From: Mycobacterium kiyosense
Lineage (GTDB): Bacteria > Actinomycetota > Actinomycetes > Mycobacteriales > Mycobacteriaceae
Direction: 5' to 3'
Assembly: GCA_021654635.1 (NCBI GenBank)
Contig: AP025179.1
Coordinates: 310,001 to 374,000, forward strand
DNA length: 64,000 nucleotides
In this document: positions 1 through 8,149 of the stretch, piece by piece
How positions within the stretch are numbered: position 1 is the first letter of the stretch
How the letters are laid out: every line of letters begins with the position of its first letter
The notes under the pieces: model-generated
What the model was told of the DNA's origin: nothing
The model's input: only the letters and a program-made list of their open reading frames with translations
Databases searched by the model: none
Position numbers and translations under genes: made by a program

Positions 1-139
1 TCAACATGTTATCTGCGTTGCGTCGGTACTCAGCGACAGCCGGTTGGCCGACGGTTCCGCCTGCGCCGTGAATCCTGCTGCAGTGGCATGTCTGAACACA
101 TACCTGCGGCGGGCGACCCAGCAGCGCACCGATGAATTT

Positions 140-500
140 GGACGGCGAGCCGCATCGATATTGGTGACCAAGTCGTTCGCGTCGCGGGCGCCGCAGCCCG
201 ACATTGCGCGTCTCAAGCAGCGGATGGGCCGGACGATGCCCTGGTACACCATCACCGACGGGTTCGACGCCGACTTCGGTGTGCACGAATGCACGGCACC
301 ATTTCGTTCATTCACGACGGGCCACGTGTGTTCCGTATTTACTTCGTGAACAATCGGGGCGACGAGGTGTTGGGCAACACCTGGAGCATCCCGGACATGA
401 CCGCGCTCGGGCGCCAAGGAGGACTGGAAAGGCTCCCCGCAGCGTTACCAGCAGAGCAAACCGTACGAGTGGTGGGCCTGGCACGACTGGTATGCGAGCA
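140..500 (+). pseudogene. DUF899 thioredoxin-like protein, frameshifted remnant
   Basis: A recognisable DUF899 (dithiol-disulfide oxidoreductase-like) core is split over two reading frames. Frame 2 encodes APQPDIARLKQRMG and PWYTITDGFDADFGV. One base is lost near 291, where GAATGCACGGC replaces an expected Glu-Trp-His-Gly. Frame 1 then carries GTISFIHDGPRVF, YFVNNRGDE, GNTWSIPDMTALGRQ. An extra G near 418 returns to frame 2 for EDWKGSP and PYEWWAWHDWY, which is the usual family end. The two indels compensate, leaving about 43 codons out of frame. Upstream of about 140 the frame stays open but I see no family resemblance, so the 5' end also looks degraded. Family assignment is from remembered motifs. 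Either a decaying gene or two sequencing errors. Confidence 0.6.
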
Positions 501-605
501 CGTCCCGTTGCGCTGGTTCGGTGACGCCGACCCGAACGGACCGAATGACCAACGCCCGCCGCGCAATTGAGGCTCGTGGTTGCCGGACCGGGCTATTCGA
601 AATCC

Positions 606-806
606 CTACAGGTGTGTGTGGTCTGCCCGGCCGACGTGGTAGCCGGCGGGGAAGGACTTCTCGATGACCTGGAGTTGGTGATCCACTCTGGATTCCAGCT
701 CGAGGACCACGCAGCCGTCACCGACCGTCTTCGACTCGAGAACTATGTACCGCTGGCCCCCGTCGGTGATGGGATCGCCCGAATGCAAATTTTCGACGGG
801 CACCAA
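606..806 (-). CDS. Small hypothetical protein (66 aa)
   Basis: A 66-residue ORF with a TTG start at 806, or a GTG start one codon later (803). The product contains DGGQRYIVLESK and VVLELESRVDHQLQV, a pattern of short alternating strands as in small beta-rich proteins. No signal peptide, membrane segment or catalytic motif is visible. I believe similar short proteins occur in mycobacteria but cannot name the family. It stands alone between the DUF899 remnant and the rhomboid gene. No strong ribosome-binding site decides the start. Confidence 0.4.
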   Translation of the reverse strand: MVPVENLHSGDPITDGGQRYIVLESKTVGDGCVVLELESRVDHQLQVIEKSFPAGYHVGRADHTHL

Positions 807-1001
807 TTCGGGGGGTTCCGTGTGAGTCCACCTTTGTCACAGTAGGTGAACCGGGCTGGCGAGGGAATAGCCACGCGAGCGGGTCGCCGCGGGTAAGAGA
901 GCGCGGGGTACAGCTACCGGAGCATCCGGCGAAACGTGCCCGGCGTCGGCCGTCCGCACCCATTCGCGCGGGCGCGGTGGATGGCGGCAAGAATGGGTGC
1001 G

Positions 1002-1874
1002 ATGAGTGGCGCAATCCCACCGCAGCTGCCCGCCGATGCACCAACGTGTTACCGGCACCCGGACCGCCAGACGTACCTCCGGTGCACCCGCTGTGATCGT
1101 CCGATCTGCGGCGATTGCATGCGCAGCGCCGCGGTGGGTCACCAGTGCGTGGACTGCGTGCAGCAGGGCGCGGCCACCGTCCGGGATCCGCGAACCCGCT
1201 TCGGTGGCCGGGACCGGGCCGGCGCGCCGGTGGTCACCTATGTGCTGATCGCACTCAACGTGCTGGCGTTCATGGCCGAGTCCGCGTCGATAGAGGTACA
1301 GCGCCAACTGAGCCTCTGGCCGCCGGGCGTCGCGGTCTACGGGCAGCTGTACCGCCTGGTGACGTCGGCGTTCATGCATTACGGCCCGGCGCATCTGCTG
1401 CTCAATATGTGGGCGCTGTACGTCGTGGGGCCGCCGCTGGAGATGTGGCTGGGCCGGCTGCGGTTCAGCGCACTGTATGCGCTGAGCGGGCTGGGCGGCT
1501 CGGTGCTGGTCTATCTGATCTCGCCGCTGAACTCCGCGACCGCGGGGGCGTCGGGCGCATTGTTCGGCCTGTTCGCGGCAACGTTCGTGGTCGCCAAGCG
1601 GCTCACTCTGGACGTCCGCTGGGTGGTCGCCGTCATCGTCATCAACCTCGCCTTCACTTTCGTCGTACCGCTGATCAGCTCGCAGCAGATCAGCTGGCAG
1701 GGACACCTGGGCGGGTTGGTGACCGGCGGGTTGATCGCCGCCGCCTACGTGTACGCGCCGCGGCACCGACGAGACCTGATTCAGGCTTCAGTGACCGTCT
1801 TCGCCCTGGCGGTGTTCGCGGTCTTGATCTGGTGGCGCACCGGGGAACTGTTCACCCAACTCACGGGGGCATGA
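1002..1874 (+). CDS. Rhomboid-family intramembrane serine protease (Rv0110-like)
   Basis: A 290-residue membrane protease predicted to cut transmembrane segments of other proteins. An N-terminal zinc-finger/B-box-like segment (about residues 16-52) has paired Cys/His ligands (CYRHP, CTRCDRPICGDC, HQCVDC). Six or so membrane helices follow from residue 75. The rhomboid signature GASG (182-185, nucleophile Ser184) and the partner His235 in QGHLGG are both present, so the catalytic dyad is intact. I chose the ATG at 1002 (MSGAIPPQ) over upstream ATGs at 936, 981 and 993 because the zinc finger starts right after it, as I recall for Rv0110. Its TGA overlaps the next gene's ATG (ATGA), so the two are probably co-translated. 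Substrates are unknown. Confidence 0.9.
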   Translation: MSGAIPPQLPADAPTCYRHPDRQTYLRCTRCDRPICGDCMRSAAVGHQCVDCVQQGAATVRDPRTRFGGRDRAGAPVVTYVLIALNVLAFMAESASIEVQRQLSLWPPGVAVYGQLYRLVTSAFMHYGPAHLLLNMWALYVVGPPLEMWLGRLRFSALYALSGLGGSVLVYLISPLNSATAGASGALFGLFAATFVVAKRLTLDVRWVVAVIVINLAFTFVVPLISSQQISWQGHLGGLVTGGLIAAAYVYAPRHRRDLIQASVTVFALAVFAVLIWWRTGELFTQLTGA

Positions 1875-2338
1875 CTGTGGGCTGGTGGACCGCCCACTTC
1901 GAGCGGACGCTGACCGAACAGGTGCCCGCCCCGCCCGACCAGGTCCGCGACTACTACGTCGATCTGGACAACATCCGGCTGGTACATCCGCTGATCGTGT
2001 CGGTGGAGTTGCTGGACCGCAGTGAAACGCCCGACGGCTACCGGGTCGGCTATCGGGTGGTGGACCGGATTCCGCTGGGGCCGATCACGACGAAGGTCAC
2101 CTACCGGGCGCGGTTGCACGTTCCGGTCGAAGGCGACGTGCACACCGAGGCCGACCAGTCACCCGGGGTGCGCCTGCGCGGCACGGTGAGCTTCACGCCG
2201 ATCGACGGCGGCACCCGCATCACCGAACGAATCCGGTTCGCCGCGCCGCGGCCGTTGGCCGCGTTCACCGTTCGCCAGGGGGTCAAGGCGCACGCCAGGA
2301 TGCTCTACGGGATTCGGCGCCATTTCGAATTGCGTTGA
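1871..2338 (+). CDS. SRPBCC / polyketide-cyclase-like protein
   Basis: A 155-residue START/SRPBCC-fold protein. It begins with a typical helix-grip opening (HFERTLTEQVPAPPDQVRDYY), continues with strands ending VTYRARLHV, and closes with a C-terminal helix (LAAFTVRQGVKAHARML). Members bind hydrophobic ligands in a deep cavity; the ligand cannot be read from sequence. The ATG overlaps the rhomboid stop by four bases, implying translational coupling. It is the last plus-strand gene before the convergent catabolic cluster. Its stop (2338) lies one base from the stop of the SDR on the other strand (2340). It could belong functionally to either neighbour. Confidence 0.8.
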   Translation: MTVGWWTAHFERTLTEQVPAPPDQVRDYYVDLDNIRLVHPLIVSVELLDRSETPDGYRVGYRVVDRIPLGPITTKVTYRARLHVPVEGDVHTEADQSPGVRLRGTVSFTPIDGGTRITERIRFAAPRPLAAFTVRQGVKAHARMLYGIRRHFELR

Positions 2339-2339
2339 G

Positions 2340-3104
2340 CTACTGAAGGTTCCACTCCGAGTTCAGCGCCCGATCGGACAGGTACTTCGTCGAACTCCAA
2401 CCGCCGTCGACCACGATCGTCTGGCCGTTGATGAATTCGCCGCCGGGTGAGCACAGGAAAGCCACCGTGCCGGCGACGTCGTCCACCGTGCCCAACCGCT
2501 GATGCGGCGTCATCTCGACGTTGATTCGCCGGAACCGCTCGTCCTGCAGGCGATGCTCGGTCATGGCGGTCTGCACCACCCCGGGAGCTACTGCGTTGCA
2601 ACGTATTCCCTGCGCACCGTATTGGCAGGCGATGTGGGTGGTCATCGCCGTCAGCCCGCCCTTGGCTGCCGAGTAGGCACCGCCGCGCATGCCGCCCACG
2701 ACGGCGAACGTCGAGGTGATGTTGACGATGCCAGAACCCGGCCGCAAGTGCGGTAACACCTCACGCACCAGACGGAACGGCGCTCGCAGCATTAAACCCA
2801 GGAAATGATCCAGGGATTCGTCGTCGGTCTCGTGCAACGGCTTGGGACTGCCGATGCCTGCGGCGTTGATCAGGAAATCGATTCGGCCCCAACGTTTTAG
2901 CGCATCATCGACGATCTGGTGTGGGGCATCGTCGTCGACGAGGTCGACGGCCAGGGTGGCGACTCGGTCGTTCGACCGGGCCAGCTCGGCGAGCTTGTCT
3001 TCGTCGCGTCCGGTCGCCAGCACCGCCATGCCCGAATCGGCAAGCTTTGTCACGCAGCCGGATCCGATGCCGCCCGTCGCGCCGGTCACGATAGCTACCT
3101 GCAT
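2340..3104 (-). CDS. SDR-family oxidoreductase (FabG-like), catabolic cluster
   Basis: A 254-residue classical short-chain dehydrogenase/reductase. The glycine-rich nucleotide motif TGATGGIGSG lies at residues 7-16, followed by NAAGIG, the catalytic Ser in NITSTF and the YSAAKGG Tyr-Lys pair. The C terminus has the usual FINGQTIVVDGGW strand. An Arg after the second strand (TGRDED) suggests NADP(H). It is the last gene of a minus-strand operon: propeller lactonase-like gene, GntR regulator, acyl-CoA synthetase, this SDR. Only one base separates the synthetase stop (3106) from this ATG. A role in oxidising a hydroxyl intermediate of the same pathway is inferred from position only. Confidence 0.88.
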   Translation of the reverse strand: MQVAIVTGATGGIGSGCVTKLADSGMAVLATGRDEDKLAELARSNDRVATLAVDLVDDDAPHQIVDDALKRWGRIDFLINAAGIGSPKPLHETDDESLDHFLGLMLRAPFRLVREVLPHLRPGSGIVNITSTFAVVGGMRGGAYSAAKGGLTAMTTHIACQYGAQGIRCNAVAPGVVQTAMTEHRLQDERFRRINVEMTPHQRLGTVDDVAGTVAFLCSPGGEFINGQTIVVDGGWSSTKYLSDRALNSEWNLQ

Positions 3105-3105
3105 A

Positions 3106-4704
3106 TCACCGCTCCGCTTCCATCAGCGCCGCTTTGATCTGATGCTTGAGTATCTTTCCGGCGTCGTTCTTCGGTAGGTCGTCCCAGATGACGACCTGCT
3201 CGGGCGCTTTGAAGCGCGCAACGCCCGCCGCCTCCAGAAAGGTACGCAGGTCGGTGACGTCGGGTCCGGCGCTGCTCGCGGCCACCACCACCGCGCACGC
3301 CCGTTCCCCGGTGCGCTCGTCCGGCAGTCCGACGACGGCTATCTCGGCGATCCCCGGATGGGTGACCAGGACGTCCTCGACTTCCTTGGGCGAGATGTTC
3401 TCGCCGTTGCGGATGATGATGTCCTTGGCGCGGCCGGTGACCACCAGGTACTCGTCGTCGACCCAGCGCCCCAGGTCGCCGGTGCGGAAGTAGCCGTCGG
3501 CGTCGAACGAGTTGTCGTCGTCCTCGGGATGCAGGTAGCCGACCAGCATCTGTGGCCCGCGCAGTCGGATCTCGCCGTCGACGAGCCGGATGTCGGCGAT
3601 ACCGGCCCGGCCGTCGGTGTCGGCCGCGCGGTCCCGATCATCGGGTGATCCGACCGTGGTCACCGGCACTTCGGTTGATCCGTACACCCGTGTCACGGTG
3701 GTCGACTCGAAATATGTTGCCGCCCGGCGTATCAGCTGAGGTGAAACGGATGCGCCGCCACAGATGAACACTTTCAGGTCGGGCAGGTTGGTGCCGGCCC
3801 GCTGCGCGGCGGCCAGCAGTTGCTCCAGGAAGGGGGTCGCGCCGGCCATATGCGTGCAGCGCTCGGTCCGTATGATCCGCACCGCTTCGTCGGCGTTCCA
3901 GCGGTCCATCAGCACCGCGGTGGTGCCGAGCAGCAGCGGCCCCTCGAACGCGTAGATGGAACCGCCGATATGTGCGATCGGCGAGGCCACCAGGAACACG
4001 TCGCCCGGCTCGACGAACCAGTGGTCGCGAATCTGGCACATCAACGCGTGAATCGAATTCTGGCTGTGCAGTACCCCTTTGGGCCGGCCGGTGGTTCCCG
4101 AGGTGTAGAGGATCATGCGGACGTCGTCGGGCTGCAGGCCGGGCAGCGGCACACTGCCAGACCGCGGCGAGGTCAACGACGCATACCCGAGTTGGCCGTC
4201 AAGGCAATCCCCGCGCACCACGACGACATCCGGTGGCGTCGTCAATTCGGCTACAACCCGATGCAGCATCGCGGCGTAGTCGTGGCGGCCGAAGGCCGAC
4301 GGGATGAACAGCACGCGGCTGTCGGCGTCTTCGAGGATGAACCGCAGCTCGCGCTCGCGCAGCGAGGGCAGGATCGGGTTGGCCACCATCCCGGCCAGGG
4401 TGCTGGCCAGGTAGATCACCGCGGCTTCGTGCCAGTTGGGCAGCATGAACGACACCACGCTGCCGGCCGGGATGCGCTCCAGCAGCGCGTCCGCCAAAGC
4501 GGTGGCCTGTAGACGCAATTCGGCACAGGTCAGCCGATGATCGGCATCGACCAAGGCGACCCGGCGGGGCGTGTCCTGGGCGGCCGCGCGCAGCGCATCC
4601 GCCAAAGTTCCTCTGGCCCAATGTCCTTGGGTATACGCCTGCGACGCCCGCTCGTCGTCCCAGCGGAGCAGACGTCCGCCGACCAGCCTCCGGCCCTCAG
4701 CCAC
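3106..4704 (-). CDS. Acyl-CoA synthetase (AMP-binding, FadD-like)
   Basis: A 532-residue ANL-superfamily enzyme that would activate a carboxylic acid to its CoA thioester via an acyl-adenylate. The phosphate-binding loop MILYTSGTTGRPKG, the adenine-binding VYGSTE, the YFRTGDLGRWVDD hinge Asp and the C-terminal catalytic Lys region (LPKNDAGKILK) are all present. Length and domain order are normal. Its start overlaps the end of the GntR gene by eight bases, and its stop is one base from the SDR start, so these genes are co-transcribed. In context it could activate the hydroxy-acid produced by lactone opening. The substrate cannot be deduced from sequence. Confidence 0.9.
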   Translation of the reverse strand: MAEGRRLVGGRLLRWDDERASQAYTQGHWARGTLADALRAAAQDTPRRVALVDADHRLTCAELRLQATALADALLERIPAGSVVSFMLPNWHEAAVIYLASTLAGMVANPILPSLRERELRFILEDADSRVLFIPSAFGRHDYAAMLHRVVAELTTPPDVVVVRGDCLDGQLGYASLTSPRSGSVPLPGLQPDDVRMILYTSGTTGRPKGVLHSQNSIHALMCQIRDHWFVEPGDVFLVASPIAHIGGSIYAFEGPLLLGTTAVLMDRWNADEAVRIIRTERCTHMAGATPFLEQLLAAAQRAGTNLPDLKVFICGGASVSPQLIRRAATYFESTTVTRVYGSTEVPVTTVGSPDDRDRAADTDGRAGIADIRLVDGEIRLRGPQMLVGYLHPEDDDNSFDADGYFRTGDLGRWVDDEYLVVTGRAKDIIIRNGENISPKEVEDVLVTHPGIAEIAVVGLPDERTGERACAVVVAASSAGPDVTDLRTFLEAAGVARFKAPEQVVIWDDLPKNDAGKILKHQIKAALMEAER

Positions 4705-5449
4705 GTACCCGTCGCATCGTCATCGAATGCCGGAACCGCGATGCGGGATGGGTGTTGATGGTGACCTGGGCCACCTGGTCGTCGGAGGTGCGGTAGGTGC
4801 GCTGCACCTGCAGCGCAGGCGTGCCGGGCGCCACGTCGAGGCCGTCGGCCAGTTCCGCCGCCAGCAGCACCGCGACGATCTCCTGCTGCACCTCGACGAT
4901 GCTGAGCCCGAACAAGTCCTCGATCAACGGGAAGATCGGCCCCTCGTGGCGTTGTAGCAGCCGGCCGACGGCCGCGAACGCGCGGTTGATGTAGTACTCG
5001 GTGCGGCACAGCGGCGGCTCACCGTCATCGGACTGTCGAAACCCGCGCACGGTCAGCCATTGCTCCCCTACGGCCAGCCCCGAGCGTGCCGCCGAGTCGT
5101 CGTCGATGGTGACCATCGCGACCGACTCGATCACGAACCGGGTCCCGGTGGCGAACTCCAGCAGGTCGTTGATCGACATGACATGCTGCACATAGGAATC
5201 CGACGACGGTCGCGGAACCACCAACGTTCCGGTCCGGGGCCGCGACGACACCAGGTTGTCGTCGCGCAGCCGCCGCAACGCCTCCCGAATCGTGTAGCGG
5301 CTCACCTCGAATCGCTCGCACAGCTCATGCTCGGTCGGCAGCTGCGACCCGACCGGATAGACGCCGTCGACGATTTCCTTACGCAGCGTGCGGGCCACCT
5401 GCAGATAGCGGTGGTCGACCACCTTGGCTTCCGACGGCGGGGGAGACAA
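4697..5449 (-). CDS. GntR-family (HutC/UTRA) transcriptional regulator
   Basis: A 250-residue regulator. The N-terminal winged helix-turn-helix (residues about 13-80) has the typical GSQLPTEHELCERFEVSR and YTIREALRRLRDDNLV sequence. The C-terminal part (about 95-245) is UTRA-like, with a small-molecule effector pocket expected in that fold. It lies inside the minus-strand operon between the propeller gene and the synthetase gene, which it overlaps by eight bases. The simplest reading is that it controls both this operon and the divergent one from the 7067-7203 interval in response to a pathway metabolite. A palindrome there resembles operators of this subfamily. The effector is unknown. Confidence 0.88.
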   Translation of the reverse strand: MSPPPSEAKVVDHRYLQVARTLRKEIVDGVYPVGSQLPTEHELCERFEVSRYTIREALRRLRDDNLVSSRPRTGTLVVPRPSSDSYVQHVMSINDLLEFATGTRFVIESVAMVTIDDDSAARSGLAVGEQWLTVRGFRQSDDGEPPLCRTEYYINRAFAAVGRLLQRHEGPIFPLIEDLFGLSIVEVQQEIVAVLLAAELADGLDVAPGTPALQVQRTYRTSDDQVAQVTINTHPASRFRHSMTMRRVRG

Positions 5450-5461
5450 CGTTGCGGCCCT

Positions 5462-7066
5462 TCAGGATTCGCGGCGCAAGGCCAGCAGGCTGCCGTCGCC
5501 GTCGGCCGACACGTACAGCGTGCCGTCCGATCCGGCGGCGATTCCGGCGAACGGTCCTTGCGGCCCGGAGAACGGCGGCATGCCGCGCAATGGTTTGGGT
5601 GAGATGCCCGGTGGGGCACCGAGCGGCAGGTCCCCGGCGATGGTGGTCCGGACGCCGCTGTCCAGGTCGAAGGCAACGATTTCCTTTGCGCCGGTGTCGA
5701 CTACGTAGAGCTCGCGGCCCAGCACCAATATCCCTTGCGGTCGCTGCAGCCCGTCGAACGCCACCGTGCCGTCGAGGCTGCGGACCCGGCCGGACTCCGA
5801 AACCAGGCACCTTCCGTCGCGGTCGACCGCGACGCCGACCGGATCAGCGAGGCCGGACGCCAACACCTCGACCTGCCCGCCGTGGACTCCCAACACGCGG
5901 CCGGCGCCGAGCTCCGCGACATAAGCCGCGCCGTCCGAAGCTACCGCGACCCCGTAGAGCTGGTCGAAACCCGTTGCCAAGATCTGACTTTCGTTGTCGG
6001 CGGGCCGGTATCGGGCAACCTCGCCGTTGGAGGTGGTGACGACGAACTCGCCGGGGCCGGTCGCGGTCAGGCCACGCAGGAACCCCGGGTAGCCAGGGCT
6101 GAACAGCATTCCGACCGTGCGCAGCGTGCCGTCGGGCTGCAGCGTGTAGAAGAAAGTGCCGTCGGCGACGTAGAGGTTGCCGTCGGGGCCGACGGTCAGG
6201 TCCAGCGGCCAGTTCAGTCCGCCTTTGAGGACCGTGCGGTGCTCGCCGCCGACCAGGACTTCGGTGATCTCGCCGGTGAAGTTCGAAACGAACAAGCGGT
6301 CGCCCACGAATGTGCAGTTGTCCAGGCCCGGATTGAGATCGGCCAGCACGGCGCGATCGCCGGTGCGGGGATTGATACGCAGCACCTGACCGCTGTGCGC
6401 CTGGGTGGAGACGATGTAACCCTCGGCGTCGAACTTCACCGAGTCCGGGACGCCGAGGTCGCCGACGACGCGCTCGGCCGCACCGCCTTCGGGATCGATG
6501 CGCCAGATTTCGTTGGCGCCCATCACCGGGAAATACAGCAACCCGTCCGGGCCGACCTCCATGGCGTTGGGCATCGGCACGTTCTCCAGCAGGATGCGTG
6601 GCGTGCCGGCGCCGCGGTCGAGTTCCATCAGTCGCCCGCCCGCGCGGCACTCGCCGATGAAAAGCCTGCCCTGGTGGACCGTGATGCCGTTCGCCGACGG
6701 CAGGTCGTCGCGAATGACCCGGGTGCGGCCGGCCGCGTCGCGAACGCTGACCCGCCCGTCCATCACCTCGGTGGCGTAGAGGTTGCCGTCCGGGTCAAAC
6801 GCGACGTCGTCGGGCGCGATGATGTCGCCGCCTTTGGCGCTGACGGTGTCGATCAGGCCGGTCTCGACGTCGAGCGCGCTGATCTGGCTCCCGGTCACCT
6901 GGGCGATGTAGATCCGGCCGTCCGGACCGGTGCGGATGCCGTTGGCGCCGAACAGGCGGCTCGGCTCGGTGAGCCGAGTCAGGGTCCAGCCTTCGGCCAC
7001 GGCCGGCGTGTACGCGACGGGGTAGCGGCCCGGCTGACCGATGGAGTGCGACGATCCGGCTATCAC
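5462..7066 (-). CDS. Long beta-propeller protein, SMP-30/NHL lactonase-like
   Basis: A 534-residue protein made almost wholly of NHL/SMP-30-type blades: GPDGRIYIAQV, DPDGNLYATEV, GPDGLLYFPV, GPDGNLYVADG, ASDGAAYVAEL and DRDGRCLVSES recur every 40-50 residues. LPSANGITVH resembles the SMP-30 metal-ligand Asn region. It is roughly twice the length of a typical SMP-30 lactonase (about 300 aa), so two propellers or an enlarged one are likely. No signal peptide is seen, suggesting a cytosolic enzyme. First gene of the minus-strand operon, starting with GTG. Beside a Baeyer-Villiger monooxygenase, hydrolysis of the resulting lactone is the attractive job, but this is inference; NHL proteins can also be scaffolds. 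Confidence 0.75.
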   Translation of the reverse strand: MIAGSSHSIGQPGRYPVAYTPAVAEGWTLTRLTEPSRLFGANGIRTGPDGRIYIAQVTGSQISALDVETGLIDTVSAKGGDIIAPDDVAFDPDGNLYATEVMDGRVSVRDAAGRTRVIRDDLPSANGITVHQGRLFIGECRAGGRLMELDRGAGTPRILLENVPMPNAMEVGPDGLLYFPVMGANEIWRIDPEGGAAERVVGDLGVPDSVKFDAEGYIVSTQAHSGQVLRINPRTGDRAVLADLNPGLDNCTFVGDRLFVSNFTGEITEVLVGGEHRTVLKGGLNWPLDLTVGPDGNLYVADGTFFYTLQPDGTLRTVGMLFSPGYPGFLRGLTATGPGEFVVTTSNGEVARYRPADNESQILATGFDQLYGVAVASDGAAYVAELGAGRVLGVHGGQVEVLASGLADPVGVAVDRDGRCLVSESGRVRSLDGTVAFDGLQRPQGILVLGRELYVVDTGAKEIVAFDLDSGVRTTIAGDLPLGAPPGISPKPLRGMPPFSGPQGPFAGIAAGSDGTLYVSADGDGSLLALRRES

Positions 7067-7203
7067 CGGTTGGACGATAGCAATTGCGCTGTGGTCCAGA
7101 CAATAGTGACGCCGAGATCCTCGGCCGGCCTTGACGCGCAGGCCAGTAGCAGAGAATCATGCTCTCTAATGCGTGCACATCGTTATCATGTCCGGACAAA
7201 TAG
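7067..7203. promoter_or_regulatory. Divergent promoter region of the catabolic cluster with candidate GntR operator
   Basis: This 137-bp interval separates the two divergent operons. It contains a perfect 10-bp palindrome TGTCCGGACA at 7189-7198, ending five bases before the GTG of the plus-strand operon. TATCAT at 7184-7189 is a plausible -10 hexamer; with it the transcript would begin just before the GTG, so the mRNA may be nearly leaderless. AGAG-N7-CTCT at 7151-7167 is a second, weaker inverted repeat. HutC-type GntR proteins often bind short palindromes of the TGTC-GACA kind, which makes the first element the best operator candidate. The minus-strand start at 7066 has no clear ribosome-binding site. 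Confidence 0.5.
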
Positions 7204-8130
7204 GTGAGTCGAGATCCGTTGGGACTCGCCGGCCGGGTCGTCGTGGTCGCCGGCGCGGCGGGCGGCGGTATCGGCACCACCGTCACCAGGATGGTCGCCG
7301 AGGCCGGTGCGACGGTGATCGGGGTGAGCCGCGGCCAGGACAATCTGGACCGGCACCTGCGCCCCTTGGTGGACCAGGGGTTGCCGGTAGTGCCGGTGGC
7401 CGCCGATGTGTCCACCGACGACGGCGTCGAGGTGGCGATCGGGGCAGCGCGACGTGCCGAGGGCGAACTGCACGGCCTGGTCAACGTCGCCGGCGGCGCG
7501 GACCCGTCGACCTGGATGCCGTCGACGCGGGTGAACCGCAGCGACTGGCGGGATCTGTTCGCCCGCAACCTGGAGACGATGTTCTTCATGAGTCAGGCGG
7601 TGGCCGCCGAGCTCAAAAGTCGGCGGCGCCCCGGCTCCATCGTGTCGATCTCGTCGATCAGCGGGATGAACACCGCACCGTTCCATATCGCCTACGGCAC
7701 GGCCAAGGCCGCGATCGTGGCGGTGACTCGCACCATGGCGGCCGAACTGGCCTGCGACGAAGACGGCGGCGGCGCCATCCGGGTGAACGCGGTCGCGCCC
7801 GGGGTCACCGAGACGCCGGCGTCGCGCACCTACACCGACGACGACCCAGAACGGGACCGCCGGGCTATCGCGATGGGCCGGCGGGGCCGCCCCGAGGAAG
7901 TCGCCGGCGCGATCCTGTTCCTGCTGTCGGATCTGTCCAGCTATATCACCGGGCAGACGCTGCTGGTCGACGGTGGCCTGAACCTCAAATGGGGACACCT
8001 GGGTGCCGACAACACCTCGCTGTTCCTCAAGGACGAGTCGTTCCGGGCGGCGATCAAACGGTGGGACCAGCGCGGTGAAGCCGGGCGCAGCGGGTCGCCA
8101 CCAGGGGACAGTAGCGGGTCGCAACTATGA
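7204..8130 (+). CDS. SDR-family oxidoreductase, first gene of the oxygenase operon
   Basis: A 308-residue SDR starting at GTG. The Rossmann motif GAAGGGIGTT (residues 18-27) has one more Gly than the usual TGxxxGIG. It also shows VNVAGG, Ser in VSISSISGM, the YGTAKAA Tyr-Lys pair and the terminal YITGQTLLVDGGL. The C terminus carries about 45 extra residues after the SDR core (KWGHLGADN onward), ending in a Gly/Ser-rich tail, which is longer than the family norm. It leads an operon of six plus-strand genes. Likely it oxidises or reduces a hydroxyl/keto group of the same substrate as the oxygenases downstream. Cofactor preference is not clear. Confidence 0.86.
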   Translation: MSRDPLGLAGRVVVVAGAAGGGIGTTVTRMVAEAGATVIGVSRGQDNLDRHLRPLVDQGLPVVPVAADVSTDDGVEVAIGAARRAEGELHGLVNVAGGADPSTWMPSTRVNRSDWRDLFARNLETMFFMSQAVAAELKSRRRPGSIVSISSISGMNTAPFHIAYGTAKAAIVAVTRTMAAELACDEDGGGAIRVNAVAPGVTETPASRTYTDDDPERDRRAIAMGRRGRPEEVAGAILFLLSDLSSYITGQTLLVDGGLNLKWGHLGADNTSLFLKDESFRAAIKRWDQRGEAGRSGSPPGDSSGSQL

Positions 8131-8149
8131 GACGAGAAGGGAGACAGCG

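Noticed and set aside
1115..1870. Upstream extension of the SRPBCC frame across the rhomboid gene
   Set aside because: It overlaps the conserved rhomboid protein in another frame. The ATG at 1871 overlapping the rhomboid stop is the sensible start.
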